Assembly: GCF_003219795.1 (NCBI RefSeq)
Contig: NZ_QJVC01000017.1
Coordinates: forward strand, 1 to 64,000
Length of the DNA stretch: 64,000 nucleotides
Direction of reading: 5' to 3'
From: Arthrobacter psychrolactophilus
Lineage (GTDB): Bacteria > Actinomycetota > Actinomycetes > Actinomycetales > Micrococcaceae
The notes beneath the pieces are model-generated. The model saw only the letters and a program-made list of their open reading frames with translations. It was not told where the DNA came from and ran no database searches. Positions 52,808 through 62,500 of the stretch are shown here, in pieces. The translations under genes were made by a program, and so were the position numbers. Each line of letters starts with the position of its first letter. Within the stretch, counting starts at the first letter, position 1.

Positions 52808-54517
52808 TTAGGCCAGGAGGGTTGCTCCGGGGATGGCGTTGAGCAGATCCTGTGTGTAGCTCTGCGAGGGATTCGCGAAGATTTCATCGGTCGTTCCCGA
52901 CTCCACCACACGACCCTTCTGCATGACCGTGACGTTGTCCGCGATCTGGCGGACTACGGCCAGGTCATGGGTGATGAACAGGTAGGTCAGGCCCAGGTCT
53001 TCCTGGAGCTCGGCCAACAGGTTCAGAACCTGTGCCTGCACCAGAACGTCCAAAGCCGAAACAGCCTCATCACAGATGATTAGATCCGGGTTCAGGGCCA
53101 AGGCACGCGCGATGGCGATACGCTGGCGCTGGCCACCGGAGAGCTCGTTCGGGTAACGGTGCATCGTGGCGGCAGGCATGGACACCTGATCCAACAATTC
53201 CCGGACCTTCTTCTCGCGCGACTTGCTGTCACCGATCTTGTGGATCTTCAACGGCTCTTCGATCGTGCGGTAGATGTTCAACATCGGGTCCAAGGAACCG
53301 TACGGGTCCTGGAAGATGGGCTGAACACGGCGACGGAAGTCGAACAGTGCCTTGCCACGCAGGCTGGTGACGTCCACGCCGTCGAACTTAATATTGCCCT
53401 CGGTGGGGGTCAACAAGCTCAACGCCATCTGTGCCACGGTGGACTTACCCGAACCGGATTCGCCCACAATCGCCATGGTGGTGCCGCGCTTGACGTCGAA
53501 GGAGACGTCATCAACGGCCTTGAAATCGGTGCTCTTACCCAGGGCGCCGCGGATCTTGAAGACCTTGGTCAGGTTTGAAACCTGAACAATGTGATCATCG
53601 GCGGTGGCGACGGGAGCGGCCACAACTGCGGGCTTGGTGAGCTGTGTTTCGGCTGTCTTGGACTTCTCGGACTGCAAGCGCCGAGAAGACAAGGACGGGG
53701 CCGAGTTCACCAGACGCTGCGTGTACGGGTGCTGCGGGTTGCGCAGGATCTCCAAAGCGGGACCCGATTCAACCACCTGCCCCTTGTACATCACAACAAC
53801 CTTTTCGGCACGCTCGGCGGCAAGGCCCAGATCGTGCGTAATGAGCAGCACAGCCGTGCCGAGCTCGGTTGTCATGGTGTCGAGGTGATCGAGGATCTGG
53901 CGCTGGACGGTAACATCCAGTGCCGAGGTGGGCTCATCGGCGATCAGCAAACGCGGACGGCACGCCAGACCAATTGCGATCAAGGCACGCTGGCGCATAC
54001 CACCGGAGAACTCGTGCGGGTACTGCTTGGCACGGGCCGCAGCATCGGGCAGGCCAGCTTCGGCCAGCACCTCGGCGACGCGGTCCTTGGAGTTGGCACC
54101 GGCAAGACCATTGGCCTTGAGCGTCTCCTTGACCTGGAAACCAATCTTCCAGACCGGGTTCAGGTTCGACATGGGGTCCTGGGGAACCATGCCGATCGAG
54201 TTGCCGCGCAGCTCAATGATGCGCTTCTCGCTGGCGTGGGTGATGTCCTCGCCGTCGAAAAGGATCTGACCGCCGCTGACCCGCCCGTTGGAGGGTAGCA
54301 GGCCAATCGCGGACAAGGCCGTGGTGGATTTACCGGAACCGGATTCACCCACGATGGCCACCGTCTCGCCGGGCATGATGGTCAGGTGTGCGTTACGCAC
54401 AGCGTTGACCGGCCCATTGGAGGTGTCGAAGGTGATGGCCAGATCGCGGATTTCCAATAGCGGAGTCTCGGCGTCGTTCATGGGGGTGTTTCTTTCATTG
54501 ACGTTCATATCCGTCAC
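52808..54517 (-). CDS. Peptide ABC transporter, fused double ATPase
   Basis: The 569-residue protein contains two complete ATPase domains of the DppD and DppF types. Domain 1 (about 20-280): GESGSGKST, LSxx-type signature [25 protein letters not shown]. Domain 2 (about 315-565): [37 protein letters not shown]. Each ends with the oligopeptide-type extension (NPQHPYTQRLVNSAP; NPSQSYTQDLLNAIP). Together they energise the two permeases upstream in the operon. The ATG overlaps the permease stop by 4 bases. Confidence 0.94.
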   Translation of the reverse strand: MTDMNVNERNTPMNDAETPLLEIRDLAITFDTSNGPVNAVRNAHLTIMPGETVAIVGESGSGKSTTALSAIGLLPSNGRVSGGQILFDGEDITHASEKRIIELRGNSIGMVPQDPMSNLNPVWKIGFQVKETLKANGLAGANSKDRVAEVLAEAGLPDAAARAKQYPHEFSGGMRQRALIAIGLACRPRLLIADEPTSALDVTVQRQILDHLDTMTTELGTAVLLITHDLGLAAERAEKVVVMYKGQVVESGPALEILRNPQHPYTQRLVNSAPSLSSRRLQSEKSKTAETQLTKPAVVAAPVATADDHIVQVSNLTKVFKIRGALGKSTDFKAVDDVSFDVKRGTTMAIVGESGSGKSTVAQMALSLLTPTEGNIKFDGVDVTSLRGKALFDFRRRVQPIFQDPYGSLDPMLNIYRTIEEPLKIHKIGDSKSREKKVRELLDQVSMPAATMHRYPNELSGGQRQRIAIARALALNPDLIICDEAVSALDVLVQAQVLNLLAELQEDLGLTYLFITHDLAVVRQIADNVTVMQKGRVVESGTTDEIFANPSQSYTQDLLNAIPGATLLA

Positions 54518-55536
54518 CGCTTCCTTGCTTTGGGATCCAGCGCATCGCGCAGGGCATCGCCGAGCATGATGAAGCTCAAGACGGTGATGGAGAGCGCAAG
54601 AGCGGGCCAGAGCAGAACGGCCGGGTTGTTACGTACCTGAGGCTGCGCATCGGAGATGTCATTTCCCCACGACATGACCGACTGCGGCAGACCCAAGCCC
54701 AGGAAGGACAGGGTTGCCTCGGCCACGATGAAGGTACCCAGCGAGATGCTGGCAACAACGATGACAGGTGCCATGGAGTTGGGGATGACGTGCTTGACCA
54801 AGGCCTTGAACGAGGACAGCCCCAACGCCTTGGAGGCCGTGACGAAGTCTGCGTTGCGGTTTTCAATGACGGCACCACGGGTGATGCGCGCAATCTGTGG
54901 CCAGCCAAAGACCACGAGGGTCACGATAACGGTCCAGACACTGCGGTTGTCGCGGAATGCCGGTAACTGCATGATGATGATGGCGCCGAGGATCATGGGC
55001 AGTGCGAAGAAGATATCGCCCAAACGAGCCAAGATCGCATCGAGCCAGCCACCGTAGTAGCCAGCAAGAGCACCCATGATGCCGCCCAGGAGCAGGACAC
55101 CGATGGTGGTGAAGACACCCACCATGAGGGAGGCGCGTGTTCCGTAGATCATGCGTGCGTACACGTCACAGCCCTGCAGGGTGAAGCCCAAGGGGTGACC
55201 CGAACGGGCACCCTCGCCTGAGTCATTCAGAGAACAGGTGGACTGGTCCGTCGGGTCGATATGGGTAAACCACTGGGGGAAGATGGCCACGACAAGCACG
55301 GCCAAGATCAATAGCGCCGAAATGATGAACAACGGCTGCTTGCGCAGGTTCTTCCAGGCATCGGCCCAAAGGCTCAAAGGTGCCGCAGTCATATCGACCT
55401 TATCGACGGCTACAAGCGGGGTTTCCTCCAGCGGCGCCACGAAGTGCTCGATGACGCGTGAGGAGACTTTTCCCTGACGTGCGGCGGGTTTCGCCGACTT
55501 ACTCAGGTCATTTTCGGGTGTGAGGTTCTCAGACAT
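54514..55536 (-). CDS. Peptide ABC transporter permease, DppC/OppC type
   Basis: The 340-residue permease has a cytoplasmic N-terminal extension, an OppC_N helix (KQPLFIISALLILAVLVVAI), a periplasmic insert (CSLNDSGEGARSGHPLGFTL with CDVYARMIYG) and a BPD-type core with the EAA loop VTASKALGLSSFKALVKHVI. Start MSENLTPENDLS after AAGGA, overlapping the upstream permease by 8 bases. Confidence 0.94.
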   Translation of the reverse strand: MSENLTPENDLSKSAKPAARQGKVSSRVIEHFVAPLEETPLVAVDKVDMTAAPLSLWADAWKNLRKQPLFIISALLILAVLVVAIFPQWFTHIDPTDQSTCSLNDSGEGARSGHPLGFTLQGCDVYARMIYGTRASLMVGVFTTIGVLLLGGIMGALAGYYGGWLDAILARLGDIFFALPMILGAIIIMQLPAFRDNRSVWTVIVTLVVFGWPQIARITRGAVIENRNADFVTASKALGLSSFKALVKHVIPNSMAPVIVVASISLGTFIVAEATLSFLGLGLPQSVMSWGNDISDAQPQVRNNPAVLLWPALALSITVLSFIMLGDALRDALDPKARKR

Positions 55537-56455
55537 AACGAATCCTTGGGTCGAGCCACGCGTACAACAAGTCCACAATGAGGTTGGCAACCACGAAGAC
55601 AATGACCAAGATGCTCACGACAGCGACGACGGTGGCGCTTTCGCCCTTCAAGATGGCCTTGTACAACAGGTTACCGACACCGGGAACGTTGAAAATTCCC
55701 TCCGTGACAATGGCTCCACCCATCAAGGCGCCAAGGTCGGCGCCGAGGAAGGTGATGACCGGAATCAATGAGTTGCGCAGGATGTGCACCACGACGACGC
55801 GGCGGCGGCTCAAGCCCTTTGCCGTTGCCGTACGTACATAGTCGGCGTTCATGTTCTCGCTGATGGAGGTGCGGGTCAGTCGAATGACGTACGCCAAGGA
55901 GACCAAACCGAGCACCACTGCGGGAAGTATGAGTTCATTCCACGGTGCTGCTCCGCTGACGGTGGGACGTGCCCAGCCCAGCTTGACACCAACAACGAGC
56001 TGCAAAACGAAGCCCAAGACGAAGGTCGGGACAGCGATAACTACCAAGGAGGCAACGAGGACAGTGCTGTCGAACAGCTTGCCCTTGCGCAGACCGGCGA
56101 TAACACCGAAGAGCACACCGAAGATGGCTTCAATAGCCAGGGCCATAATGGCCAGGCGAGCCGTCACGGGGTATGCCCTGGCAATAACTGCCGAGACTTC
56201 CTGACCCGAGAAGGTCTGCCCCAAGTTCAAAGTGACGAGGTTCTTCAGGTAGAGCCCGTACTGAATCCAGAAAGGCTGGTCCAAATTGTATTGGGCCCTC
56301 AATGCTGCTTCGACGGCGGGAGCCATCGGCTTGCCACCGGATAGGGCGGCAATGGGGTCTCCAGGGGTGGCGAAGACCAAAAAATAAACCAGCAGCGTGG
56401 CCCCGAAAAATACGGGAATCAGCTGCAGGAAGCGGCGAAAAGCGAACATCACCAT
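55529..56455 (-). CDS. Peptide ABC transporter permease, DppB/OppB type
   Basis: The 308-residue permease begins MFAFRRFLQLIPVFFGATLL, the usual OppB start, followed by FATPGDPIAALSG and the EAA loop RTATAKGLSRRRVVVVHILR. About six membrane helices. It lies 203 bases after the binding-protein gene, across a hairpin, and is coupled to the DppC-type permease. Confidence 0.95.
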   Translation of the reverse strand: MVMFAFRRFLQLIPVFFGATLLVYFLVFATPGDPIAALSGGKPMAPAVEAALRAQYNLDQPFWIQYGLYLKNLVTLNLGQTFSGQEVSAVIARAYPVTARLAIMALAIEAIFGVLFGVIAGLRKGKLFDSTVLVASLVVIAVPTFVLGFVLQLVVGVKLGWARPTVSGAAPWNELILPAVVLGLVSLAYVIRLTRTSISENMNADYVRTATAKGLSRRRVVVVHILRNSLIPVITFLGADLGALMGGAIVTEGIFNVPGVGNLLYKAILKGESATVVAVVSILVIVFVVANLIVDLLYAWLDPRIRYV

Positions 56456-56597
56456 TGCGGTGTCCCCTTTCGCCGGGATTCCGATCGCAAAGCGTTCATG
56501 AAATTACCTGTTCAATAGTTGTCGGTACGGGCAGTTGACGGGATCCGCCGCAGGTGTCCGTACGGAATATAGCAAAAGCTGCGCGTAAACCGCGAAA

Positions 56598-56630
56598 AGG
56601 GGAACCCGGCGCGTAGGCCGGATTCCCCCT
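56598..56630 (-). terminator. Intra-operon hairpin after the peptide-binding protein
   Basis: AGGGGAACCCGGC and GCCGGATTCCCCCT pair with one mismatch around GCGTAG. Placed between the binding protein and the permeases, it probably lowers downstream expression, as between gluB and gluC. Confidence 0.7.
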
Positions 56631-56658
56631 ATTATTCCACGGCAGTAAGTAGGGCTAC

Positions 56659-58302
56659 TTACTTAGCAGTGATGGCGTAGTACATGGGTACGCCCTTCCA
56701 GTCAAACTGTACGGTGTTGACGTTGTTGCTCCAGACACCCTGTGCAGCCTGGTACCACAGCGGCAGAACCGGCAGGTCCTTGAGCAGGATTTCCTGTGCT
56801 TCGTTGAACTTCTTGTTACCTTCTTCAACGCTGGTTGCTGCCAGGCCTTCCTTCAACTTAGCGTCGAAGGCAGCGCTGGAGTAGTCGCCATCGTTAGAAC
56901 CGGCACCCGTACCGAACAGCGGGCCAAGGAAGTTGTAGAGCGACGGGTAGTCGGCCTGCCAGCCGGCGCGTGATCCACCGGTGAGCTTCTTGGAGTTGAT
57001 CAGGTTGCGAGATTCCTTGAACGTCGCGATCGGGTTCAGCTCAGCCTTGATGCCCAGGTTAGTTGCAATCTGGTTCGTCATGGCCGTGATGTATTCCTTG
57101 TTACCGGCACCATCGATGTTGGAGGTAACGGTGAAGACCTTGTCGGCCGGCCATGCCTTGATAGCATCAGCCTTTGCCCACAGTTCCTTAGCCTTGGTGG
57201 CATCGAACTTCAGGACCTCGGAACCGGGGAGGGCGGCTTCGTAGCCGTCCAGAACGGGAGAGGTGAATTCGGTAGCGATCTTCTTGTTGCCGTAGAAGAT
57301 CTTGTCAATGATCTGCTGGCGATCGATCGACATGGAGATAGCGGCGCGACGGAGCAGGCCTTCTTCACCCTGGAATTCGGGGAGGTAGCTGGGGATCGTC
57401 AGCGTTGCGTTACCGGCGTAAGCCTGGTTGACGAAACGGCCTTCGAAGTCCGTCTGGAAGTTCTGCAAGTTGCTCGGCGGAACCTGATCAAGGACGTCGA
57501 GGTTGTCAGACTGAACTTCGGTGTAAGCAGCATCCGTGTTGGCGAAGATGGTGAACGTGATGCCACCGTTCTGTGCCTTCTGCGGGCCCTTGTACTTATC
57601 GTTCGGGATCAGTTCGATGGAAACGTCGTGCTTCCAACCATCGGCAGCCAGCTTGTACGGGCCGTTACCGACCGGGTTCTGACCGAACTTTGCGGGATCG
57701 GCGTAAGCGGATTCCGGCAAGGGGTAGAAGGCCGTGTAGCCGAGGCGCAGCGGGAAGTCGGACTCAGGCTGAGCAAGCTCGACGGTGAAGGTGCTGTCGT
57801 CAACAACCTTCAGGCCTTCCATTGCGGTCTCAGTGGAGCCTTCAGCGGAAACCTTGTCGTAGCCCTTGATGGACTCGAAGAAGTAGCTGTTGAGCTGTGC
57901 GTTCTTTGCAGCCGCACCGAAGTTCCAAGCATCAACGAAGGACTTGGCCGTGACCGGAGTGCCATCGCTGAACGTCTCGCCGGACTTGATCTTGATCGTG
58001 TAGTTCACCGAGTCAGTGGTCTCGATGGAGTCAGCGAGTTCGTTGACCGTGGCGCCCTTGGCGTCGTAGCTAACCAGACCCGAGAACAACAGGTCCATGA
58101 CCTTGCCGCCGCCAACTTCGTTGGTGTTAGCAGGCAATAGACCGTTCTGCGGTTCGGTGTTATTAGCCGTAATGACCTTGGTGGTGTCGCCGCCTGCGTT
58201 GCCGCTACCGGTATCGCTACCCGTGCCGCCACCGCATGCTGACAGGGACAAAGCAACTACTGCTGCCAGGCCCAATGCCTTGGAAGTGCGTGAGAAACGC
58301 AT
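56659..58302 (-). CDS. Peptide-binding lipoprotein, SBP family 5
   Basis: The 547-residue precursor has a signal peptide with lipobox LSAC (ALGLAAVVALSLSACGGG) and a family 5 binding domain (KVMDLLFSGLVSYDAKGATV; VGNGPYKLAADGWKHDVSIE; GGSRAGWQADYPSLYNFLGP). It delivers oligopeptides or similar ligands to the adjoining permeases. In mycobacteria the homologous position next to typA is held by lpqW, also a family 5 protein. Its 5' region (58303-58500) is AT-rich and likely holds the promoter. Confidence 0.94.
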   Translation of the reverse strand: MRFSRTSKALGLAAVVALSLSACGGGTGSDTGSGNAGGDTTKVITANNTEPQNGLLPANTNEVGGGKVMDLLFSGLVSYDAKGATVNELADSIETTDSVNYTIKIKSGETFSDGTPVTAKSFVDAWNFGAAAKNAQLNSYFFESIKGYDKVSAEGSTETAMEGLKVVDDSTFTVELAQPESDFPLRLGYTAFYPLPESAYADPAKFGQNPVGNGPYKLAADGWKHDVSIELIPNDKYKGPQKAQNGGITFTIFANTDAAYTEVQSDNLDVLDQVPPSNLQNFQTDFEGRFVNQAYAGNATLTIPSYLPEFQGEEGLLRRAAISMSIDRQQIIDKIFYGNKKIATEFTSPVLDGYEAALPGSEVLKFDATKAKELWAKADAIKAWPADKVFTVTSNIDGAGNKEYITAMTNQIATNLGIKAELNPIATFKESRNLINSKKLTGGSRAGWQADYPSLYNFLGPLFGTGAGSNDGDYSSAAFDAKLKEGLAATSVEEGNKKFNEAQEILLKDLPVLPLWYQAAQGVWSNNVNTVQFDWKGVPMYYAITAK

Positions 58303-58500
58303 TCCGCCTCCTTGTTTATGATATGGACGCGAGTAAAAACCCTGATATATACCGGTTCCTTGTTGGACGGACAGTGTTTCAACTCATACTCAAGAAGCCT
58401 AGCCGTAATATGTTACCTGCAAGTAAACGAGACCGCATTGTGGGAATATCTTTACCGATATGAGACCTAAGCCACAGTTTCCGACTCGGCTTAAATGACA

Positions 58501-58536
58501 AAAACCCGCCCCGGCAGATGCCGAGGCGGGTTTTTT
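58501..58536. terminator. Terminator of typA
   Basis: AAAACCCGCC and GGCGGGTTTT flank an inner CGGC/GCCG stem with loop AGAT and T- or A-tracts on both sides, a classic bidirectional intrinsic terminator. Confidence 0.9.
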
Positions 58537-58551
58537 ACTCAGATCAAGAAA

Positions 58552-60468
58552 TTAGTTCTTGGCGCGTGAGCGGTAAGCCTTGGCGCGCTCGCTAGCGTCC
58601 AGGATTACCTTGCGGATACGAACAGACTCCGGGGTAACTTCAACGCACTCGTCTTCGCGAGCGAATTCGAGGGACTCTTCCAAGGTCAGAACGCGCGGCG
58701 GCGTCATGTTCTCGAAGGTGTCCGAGGAAGCGGCACGCATGTTGGTGAGCTGCTTTTCCTTCGTGATGTTCACGTCCATGTCATCGGCGCGTGAGTTCTC
58801 GCCAACGATCATGCCCTCGTACACCTCAGAGGTGGGCTGCACGAAGAAGTTCATGCGCTCCTGAAGCTTGATCATCGCGAACGGGGTGACAACGCCGGAG
58901 CGGTCAGCCACGATGGAACCGTTGGTGCGGTATTCGATCGGGCCGGCCCACGGCTCGTAGCCTTCGGCCAGCGAGGCTGCAATACCGGCACCACGGGTGT
59001 CGGTCATGAAGCGGGTACGGAAACCAATCAAGCCACGGGCCGGAACGATGAATTCCATGCGGCACCAGCCGGTACCGTGGTTGGCCATGTTAGTCATGCG
59101 GCCCTTACGAGCTGCCATGAGCTGAGTTACGCCACCCAAGTATTCTTCGGGTACGTCGATGGTCATGTGTTCCATCGGCTCGTGAACCTTGCCGTCAACC
59201 ATCTTGGTCACAACCTGCGGCTTACCTACGGTGAGCTCGAAACCTTCGCGACGCATCTGCTCAACGAGGATGGACAGAGCCAATTCGCCACGGCCCTGTA
59301 CTTCCCAAGCGTCGGGACGCTCGGTCGGGAGAACGTTCAAGGAAACGTTACCAACGAGTTCCTTGTCGAGGCGATCCTTGACCTGGCGGGCGGTGACCTT
59401 GTGGCCCTTGACGCGGCCGGCGATCGGGGAGGTGTTGATACCGATGGTCATGGAGATAGCCGGCGGGTCAACCGTGATCAGCGGCAACGGCTGCGGGTTG
59501 TCAATGTCGGTCAGGGTTTCACCAATGGTGATGTCTTCGATACCGGCAACAGCAACGATTTCACCGGGGCCAGCAGACTCGGCCGGAACACGGGTCAGTG
59601 CCTTGGTGGCGAGAAGTTCGGTGATCTTGACAGACTTAACCGTGCCATCCTGGCGGCACCAGGCAACGGTCTGGCCCTTGTGGAGGGTTCCGTTGAAGAT
59701 ACGCAGCAGAGCCAAACGGCCCAAGAACGGGGAAGCATCCAGGTTGGTGACGTGCGCCTGCAGAACACCTTCGGGGTTGTACTTCGGGGCCGGGATGTGG
59801 TCCATGATGACCTTGAACAGCGGCTCGAGGTCTTCGCTGTCCGGGGCTGCTCCGTTGTCGGGCTGCACGATGGAGGCACGACCCAAACGGCCGGATGCGT
59901 AAACAACCGGAACGTTCAAAACGGCGTCGAGGTCCAGGTCCGGAACTTCGTCGGCCATGTCCGAGGCGAGGCCCAGGAGCAGGTCCATGGACTCGGCAAC
60001 AACCTCGTCGATGCGAGCATCGGGACGGTCGGTCTTGTTGACCAACAAGATTACGGGGAGCTTTGCAGCCAGTGCCTTACGCAGCACGAAGCGGGTCTGC
60101 GGCAGCGGGCCTTCAGAAGCATCAACGAGCAGAACAACACCGTCAACCATGGACAGACCGCGCTCGACCTCGCCACCGAAGTCAGCGTGACCCGGGGTGT
60201 CGATAACGTTGATGGTCATGGGGATGCCGTTGGCAGAAGGACCGTTGTAAGCAACGGTCGTGTTCTTGGCCAAAATCGTAATGCCCTTTTCGCGCTCCAA
60301 GTCACCGGAGTCCATAACGCGCTCGGTAACATCGCCGTGAGCGGCGAATGCGTGGGTCTGCTGCAACATGGCATCGACCAAGGTGGTCTTACCATGGTCA
60401 ACGTGCGCCACAATGGCGACGTTGCGCAGATCGTTGCGCGAAGCGGTATTGAGGGAAAGATCGCTCAT
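58552..60468 (-). CDS. typA: Ribosome-associated GTPase TypA/BipA
   Basis: The 638-residue translational GTPase has G1 AHVDHGKTT, switch I region GITILAKNTTV, G3 DTPGHADFGG, G4 NKTDRPDA, then EF-G-like domains and the BipA C-terminal domain (TSEVYEGMIVGENSRADDMD). It acts on the 50S subunit under stress and cold. It is transcribed alone, with mshB and the peptide transporter nearby as in the mycobacterial typA region. Confidence 0.97.
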   Translation of the reverse strand: MSDLSLNTASRNDLRNVAIVAHVDHGKTTLVDAMLQQTHAFAAHGDVTERVMDSGDLEREKGITILAKNTTVAYNGPSANGIPMTINVIDTPGHADFGGEVERGLSMVDGVVLLVDASEGPLPQTRFVLRKALAAKLPVILLVNKTDRPDARIDEVVAESMDLLLGLASDMADEVPDLDLDAVLNVPVVYASGRLGRASIVQPDNGAAPDSEDLEPLFKVIMDHIPAPKYNPEGVLQAHVTNLDASPFLGRLALLRIFNGTLHKGQTVAWCRQDGTVKSVKITELLATKALTRVPAESAGPGEIVAVAGIEDITIGETLTDIDNPQPLPLITVDPPAISMTIGINTSPIAGRVKGHKVTARQVKDRLDKELVGNVSLNVLPTERPDAWEVQGRGELALSILVEQMRREGFELTVGKPQVVTKMVDGKVHEPMEHMTIDVPEEYLGGVTQLMAARKGRMTNMANHGTGWCRMEFIVPARGLIGFRTRFMTDTRGAGIAASLAEGYEPWAGPIEYRTNGSIVADRSGVVTPFAMIKLQERMNFFVQPTSEVYEGMIVGENSRADDMDVNITKEKQLTNMRAASSDTFENMTPPRVLTLEESLEFAREDECVEVTPESVRIRKVILDASERAKAYRSRAKN

Positions 60469-60827
60469 TCGTGAAGACTCGTTTCAGTTGGGCCCGGCTG
60501 CAGGCCCGGAAGGGCTAAAGCAGTAAGTCACATTGATGTTTGGCCGTGAAGAATCGGCAGATAACACCATTCTAGTCGTACTGACAAATACGGCCTAGTC
60601 ACTTTATCCCATGATCGACGATTTTTTTGCCAGCTGCACCACACCGACCGTTACCTAGCAGGCGCACTCCGGCGGTTTTCCGCCGCAACAGCACGACGAC
60701 GACAGTCACCTTTCGTGACGAACGTCACCTAGGATGAGGCGCGCCACCAGCCCCTACAGTCCAGTAGCTGCCACAACCATGACATTTGGCACTTCTTCCA
60801 TGCTCAGGCGTCGAGCAGACTAGAGAC
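60469..60827. promoter_or_regulatory. Divergent regulatory region typA / ABC-2 operon
   Basis: No gene is seen in this 359-base gap. Near the ABC operon it holds GTGACG-AA-CGTCAC (60715-60728), a palindrome, and an adjoining GTCAC-N5-GTGAC (60704-60718), giving three alternating half-sites, with TAGGAT (60730-60735) just downstream as a possible -10. A small hairpin GGCGG-TTTT-CCGCC lies at about 60671-60684. The half-sites are candidates for the response regulator encoded in the operon. Confidence 0.5.
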
Positions 60828-61748
60828 ATGAACATTCAAAGCCCTGCGCTGACACTCGATGCGGTCCGCAAGACCTTTCATACAGCCAATGGCCCCCTTG
60901 AAGCCGTGGCAGGCATCAATCTGAGCGTGGGCACGGGAGAGATTGTTGCCTTTCTTGGACCCAACGGGGCAGGAAAAACTACCACGATTGACATGATGCT
61001 GGGCTTGACGGCGCCGAGTTCGGGCACCGTACGAGTCTTTGGCAAGAGCCCTCGCACCGCGGTTGCCGACGGCGACATCTCTGCGGTATTGCAAACCGGC
61101 GGGTTGTTACGCGACCTTACAGTCCAGGAAACAGTCACAGCAATTGCGGCTCTCCACGACGCCAAGGATCGCATCGACTCCGTCATGGAGCGGACAGATA
61201 TCACCGCGCTGGCAAAACGAAAGGTCTCCAAGTGCTCCGGAGGTGAGCAACAGCGACTCAAATTCGCCCTCGCCCTGCTTCCTGATCCACGGCTGCTGAT
61301 CCTCGATGAGCCTACGGCGGGCATGGATGTCTCGGCCCGGCACGCGTTTTGGGAGACCATGCGCCAGGACGCGCTCGAGGGACGCACTGTTTTATTTGCC
61401 ACGCACTATCTCGAAGAGGCTCAGGACTTTGCCGAACGGACCGTGCTCATCGGCGCCGGACGAGTCCTTGCCGACGGCCCCACGACGAAGCTGCGTGATC
61501 TGACCGGGGCCCGGGTGGTCAGCGCGACGCTGCCCACCGGCGCGATCACGGCATTGGCCGTGGCCGCTCTTGAAGCACTCGAGCAGGTTAGTTCCGTGAG
61601 ACTCGCGGGACAACGCATCACCGTGACCGGGCCCAATTCTGATGCGGCGGCTCGTCTGCTGCTCGGTGAACTTGCCGCCAGCGATCTGGAGATCACCGCA
61701 CCAACTCTCGATGCGGCGTTCATGGAATTGACGGGAGCCAAGGCATGA
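60828..61748 (+). CDS. ABC-2 exporter ATPase (DrrA-like)
   Basis: The 306-residue ATPase has Walker A GPNGAGKTTT, signature KCSGGEQQRL (cysteine in place of the usual leucine before SGG), and Walker B LLILDEPTAGMD, followed by a C-terminal extension typical of DrrA/CcmA ATPases. The start MNIQSPALTLDAV is chosen because 14 upstream codons lack a ribosome site. The permease gene overlaps its stop by 4 bases. Confidence 0.93.
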   Translation: MNIQSPALTLDAVRKTFHTANGPLEAVAGINLSVGTGEIVAFLGPNGAGKTTTIDMMLGLTAPSSGTVRVFGKSPRTAVADGDISAVLQTGGLLRDLTVQETVTAIAALHDAKDRIDSVMERTDITALAKRKVSKCSGGEQQRLKFALALLPDPRLLILDEPTAGMDVSARHAFWETMRQDALEGRTVLFATHYLEEAQDFAERTVLIGAGRVLADGPTTKLRDLTGARVVSATLPTGAITALAVAALEALEQVSSVRLAGQRITVTGPNSDAAARLLLGELAASDLEITAPTLDAAFMELTGAKA

Positions 61749-62500
61749 ACCTGACGTATGTACGCATCGAATTGTTTCGGCAATGCCGCGACGTGGGAAA
61801 TTTGATGTTCACGATTGTCATGCCCGCTGTCATGTACCTCTTGTTTGGCAATATGTTTGGCGGCGGAGGCGAAAGTGCTGGCAACGGCAACGTGAAGTTT
61901 TACATCATGGCGTCCATGGCAGCTTACGGAGCCGCGGTTGCCACGACGGCGATTGCCGGCAGCGCCGCGACCGAATCTATTCTGGGCTGGGGACGGCAAA
62001 TCGCGCTGACACCCATGAAGCCCAGCGGCTTTATTGGCGCAAAAGTATGTGTCGCCTTGATCGTGGGCGCCGTGTCGGCCGCAGCGGTGTTTACCATGGG
62101 TGCGGCCACCGGCGCCGTGGCCGACAGCTGGCGGATCTGGCTCGGGAGCTACCTCATCGCGGTCTTTGGCGCGGCCATCTTCGCTCTCTACGGCATGGGC
62201 GTGGGGATGAGTTTTAAGTCCGAATCGGCGCTGGGTGTTGCCAGCGGCGGCATGGTCTTCTTTGCCTTCTTCGGAAATGTCTTCCTGCCCTTGAGCGGGA
62301 CTATGCTGGACATCGCCCGGTTCACCCCCATGTATGGATATACGGGTTTGGTGCGCTGGCCCTTATTGGAAGGACAAGGCGCCGCGTCCGGTGGTCCCGT
62401 GGATTCCATCTGGCTGTTGGTGGCTAATCTGGTCATCTGGGCACTTCTGTTCGCAACACTGGCTTTATGGGCACTGCGCCGCTCGCGGGCTCGTCGGTGA
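61745..62500 (+). CDS. ABC-2 type exporter permease
   Basis: The 251-residue membrane protein has about six helices in the ABC-2 layout: MNLTYVRIELFRQCRDVGNL, VMPAVMYLLFGNMFG, and the conserved FFAFFGNVFLPLSGTMLDIA segment before the last helices. With the ATPase it forms a drug- or lipid-type exporter of unknown substrate. It overlaps the histidine kinase start (GTGA). Confidence 0.9.
   Translation: MNLTYVRIELFRQCRDVGNLMFTIVMPAVMYLLFGNMFGGGGESAGNGNVKFYIMASMAAYGAAVATTAIAGSAATESILGWGRQIALTPMKPSGFIGAKVCVALIVGAVSAAAVFTMGAATGAVADSWRIWLGSYLIAVFGAAIFALYGMGVGMSFKSESALGVASGGMVFFAFFGNVFLPLSGTMLDIARFTPMYGYTGLVRWPLLEGQGAASGGPVDSIWLLVANLVIWALLFATLALWALRRSRARR

Noticed and set aside
59077-60474. 465-residue open frame antisense to typA
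   Set aside because: GC-rich third-position shadow of a highly conserved gene; no domain, start signal or membrane features.
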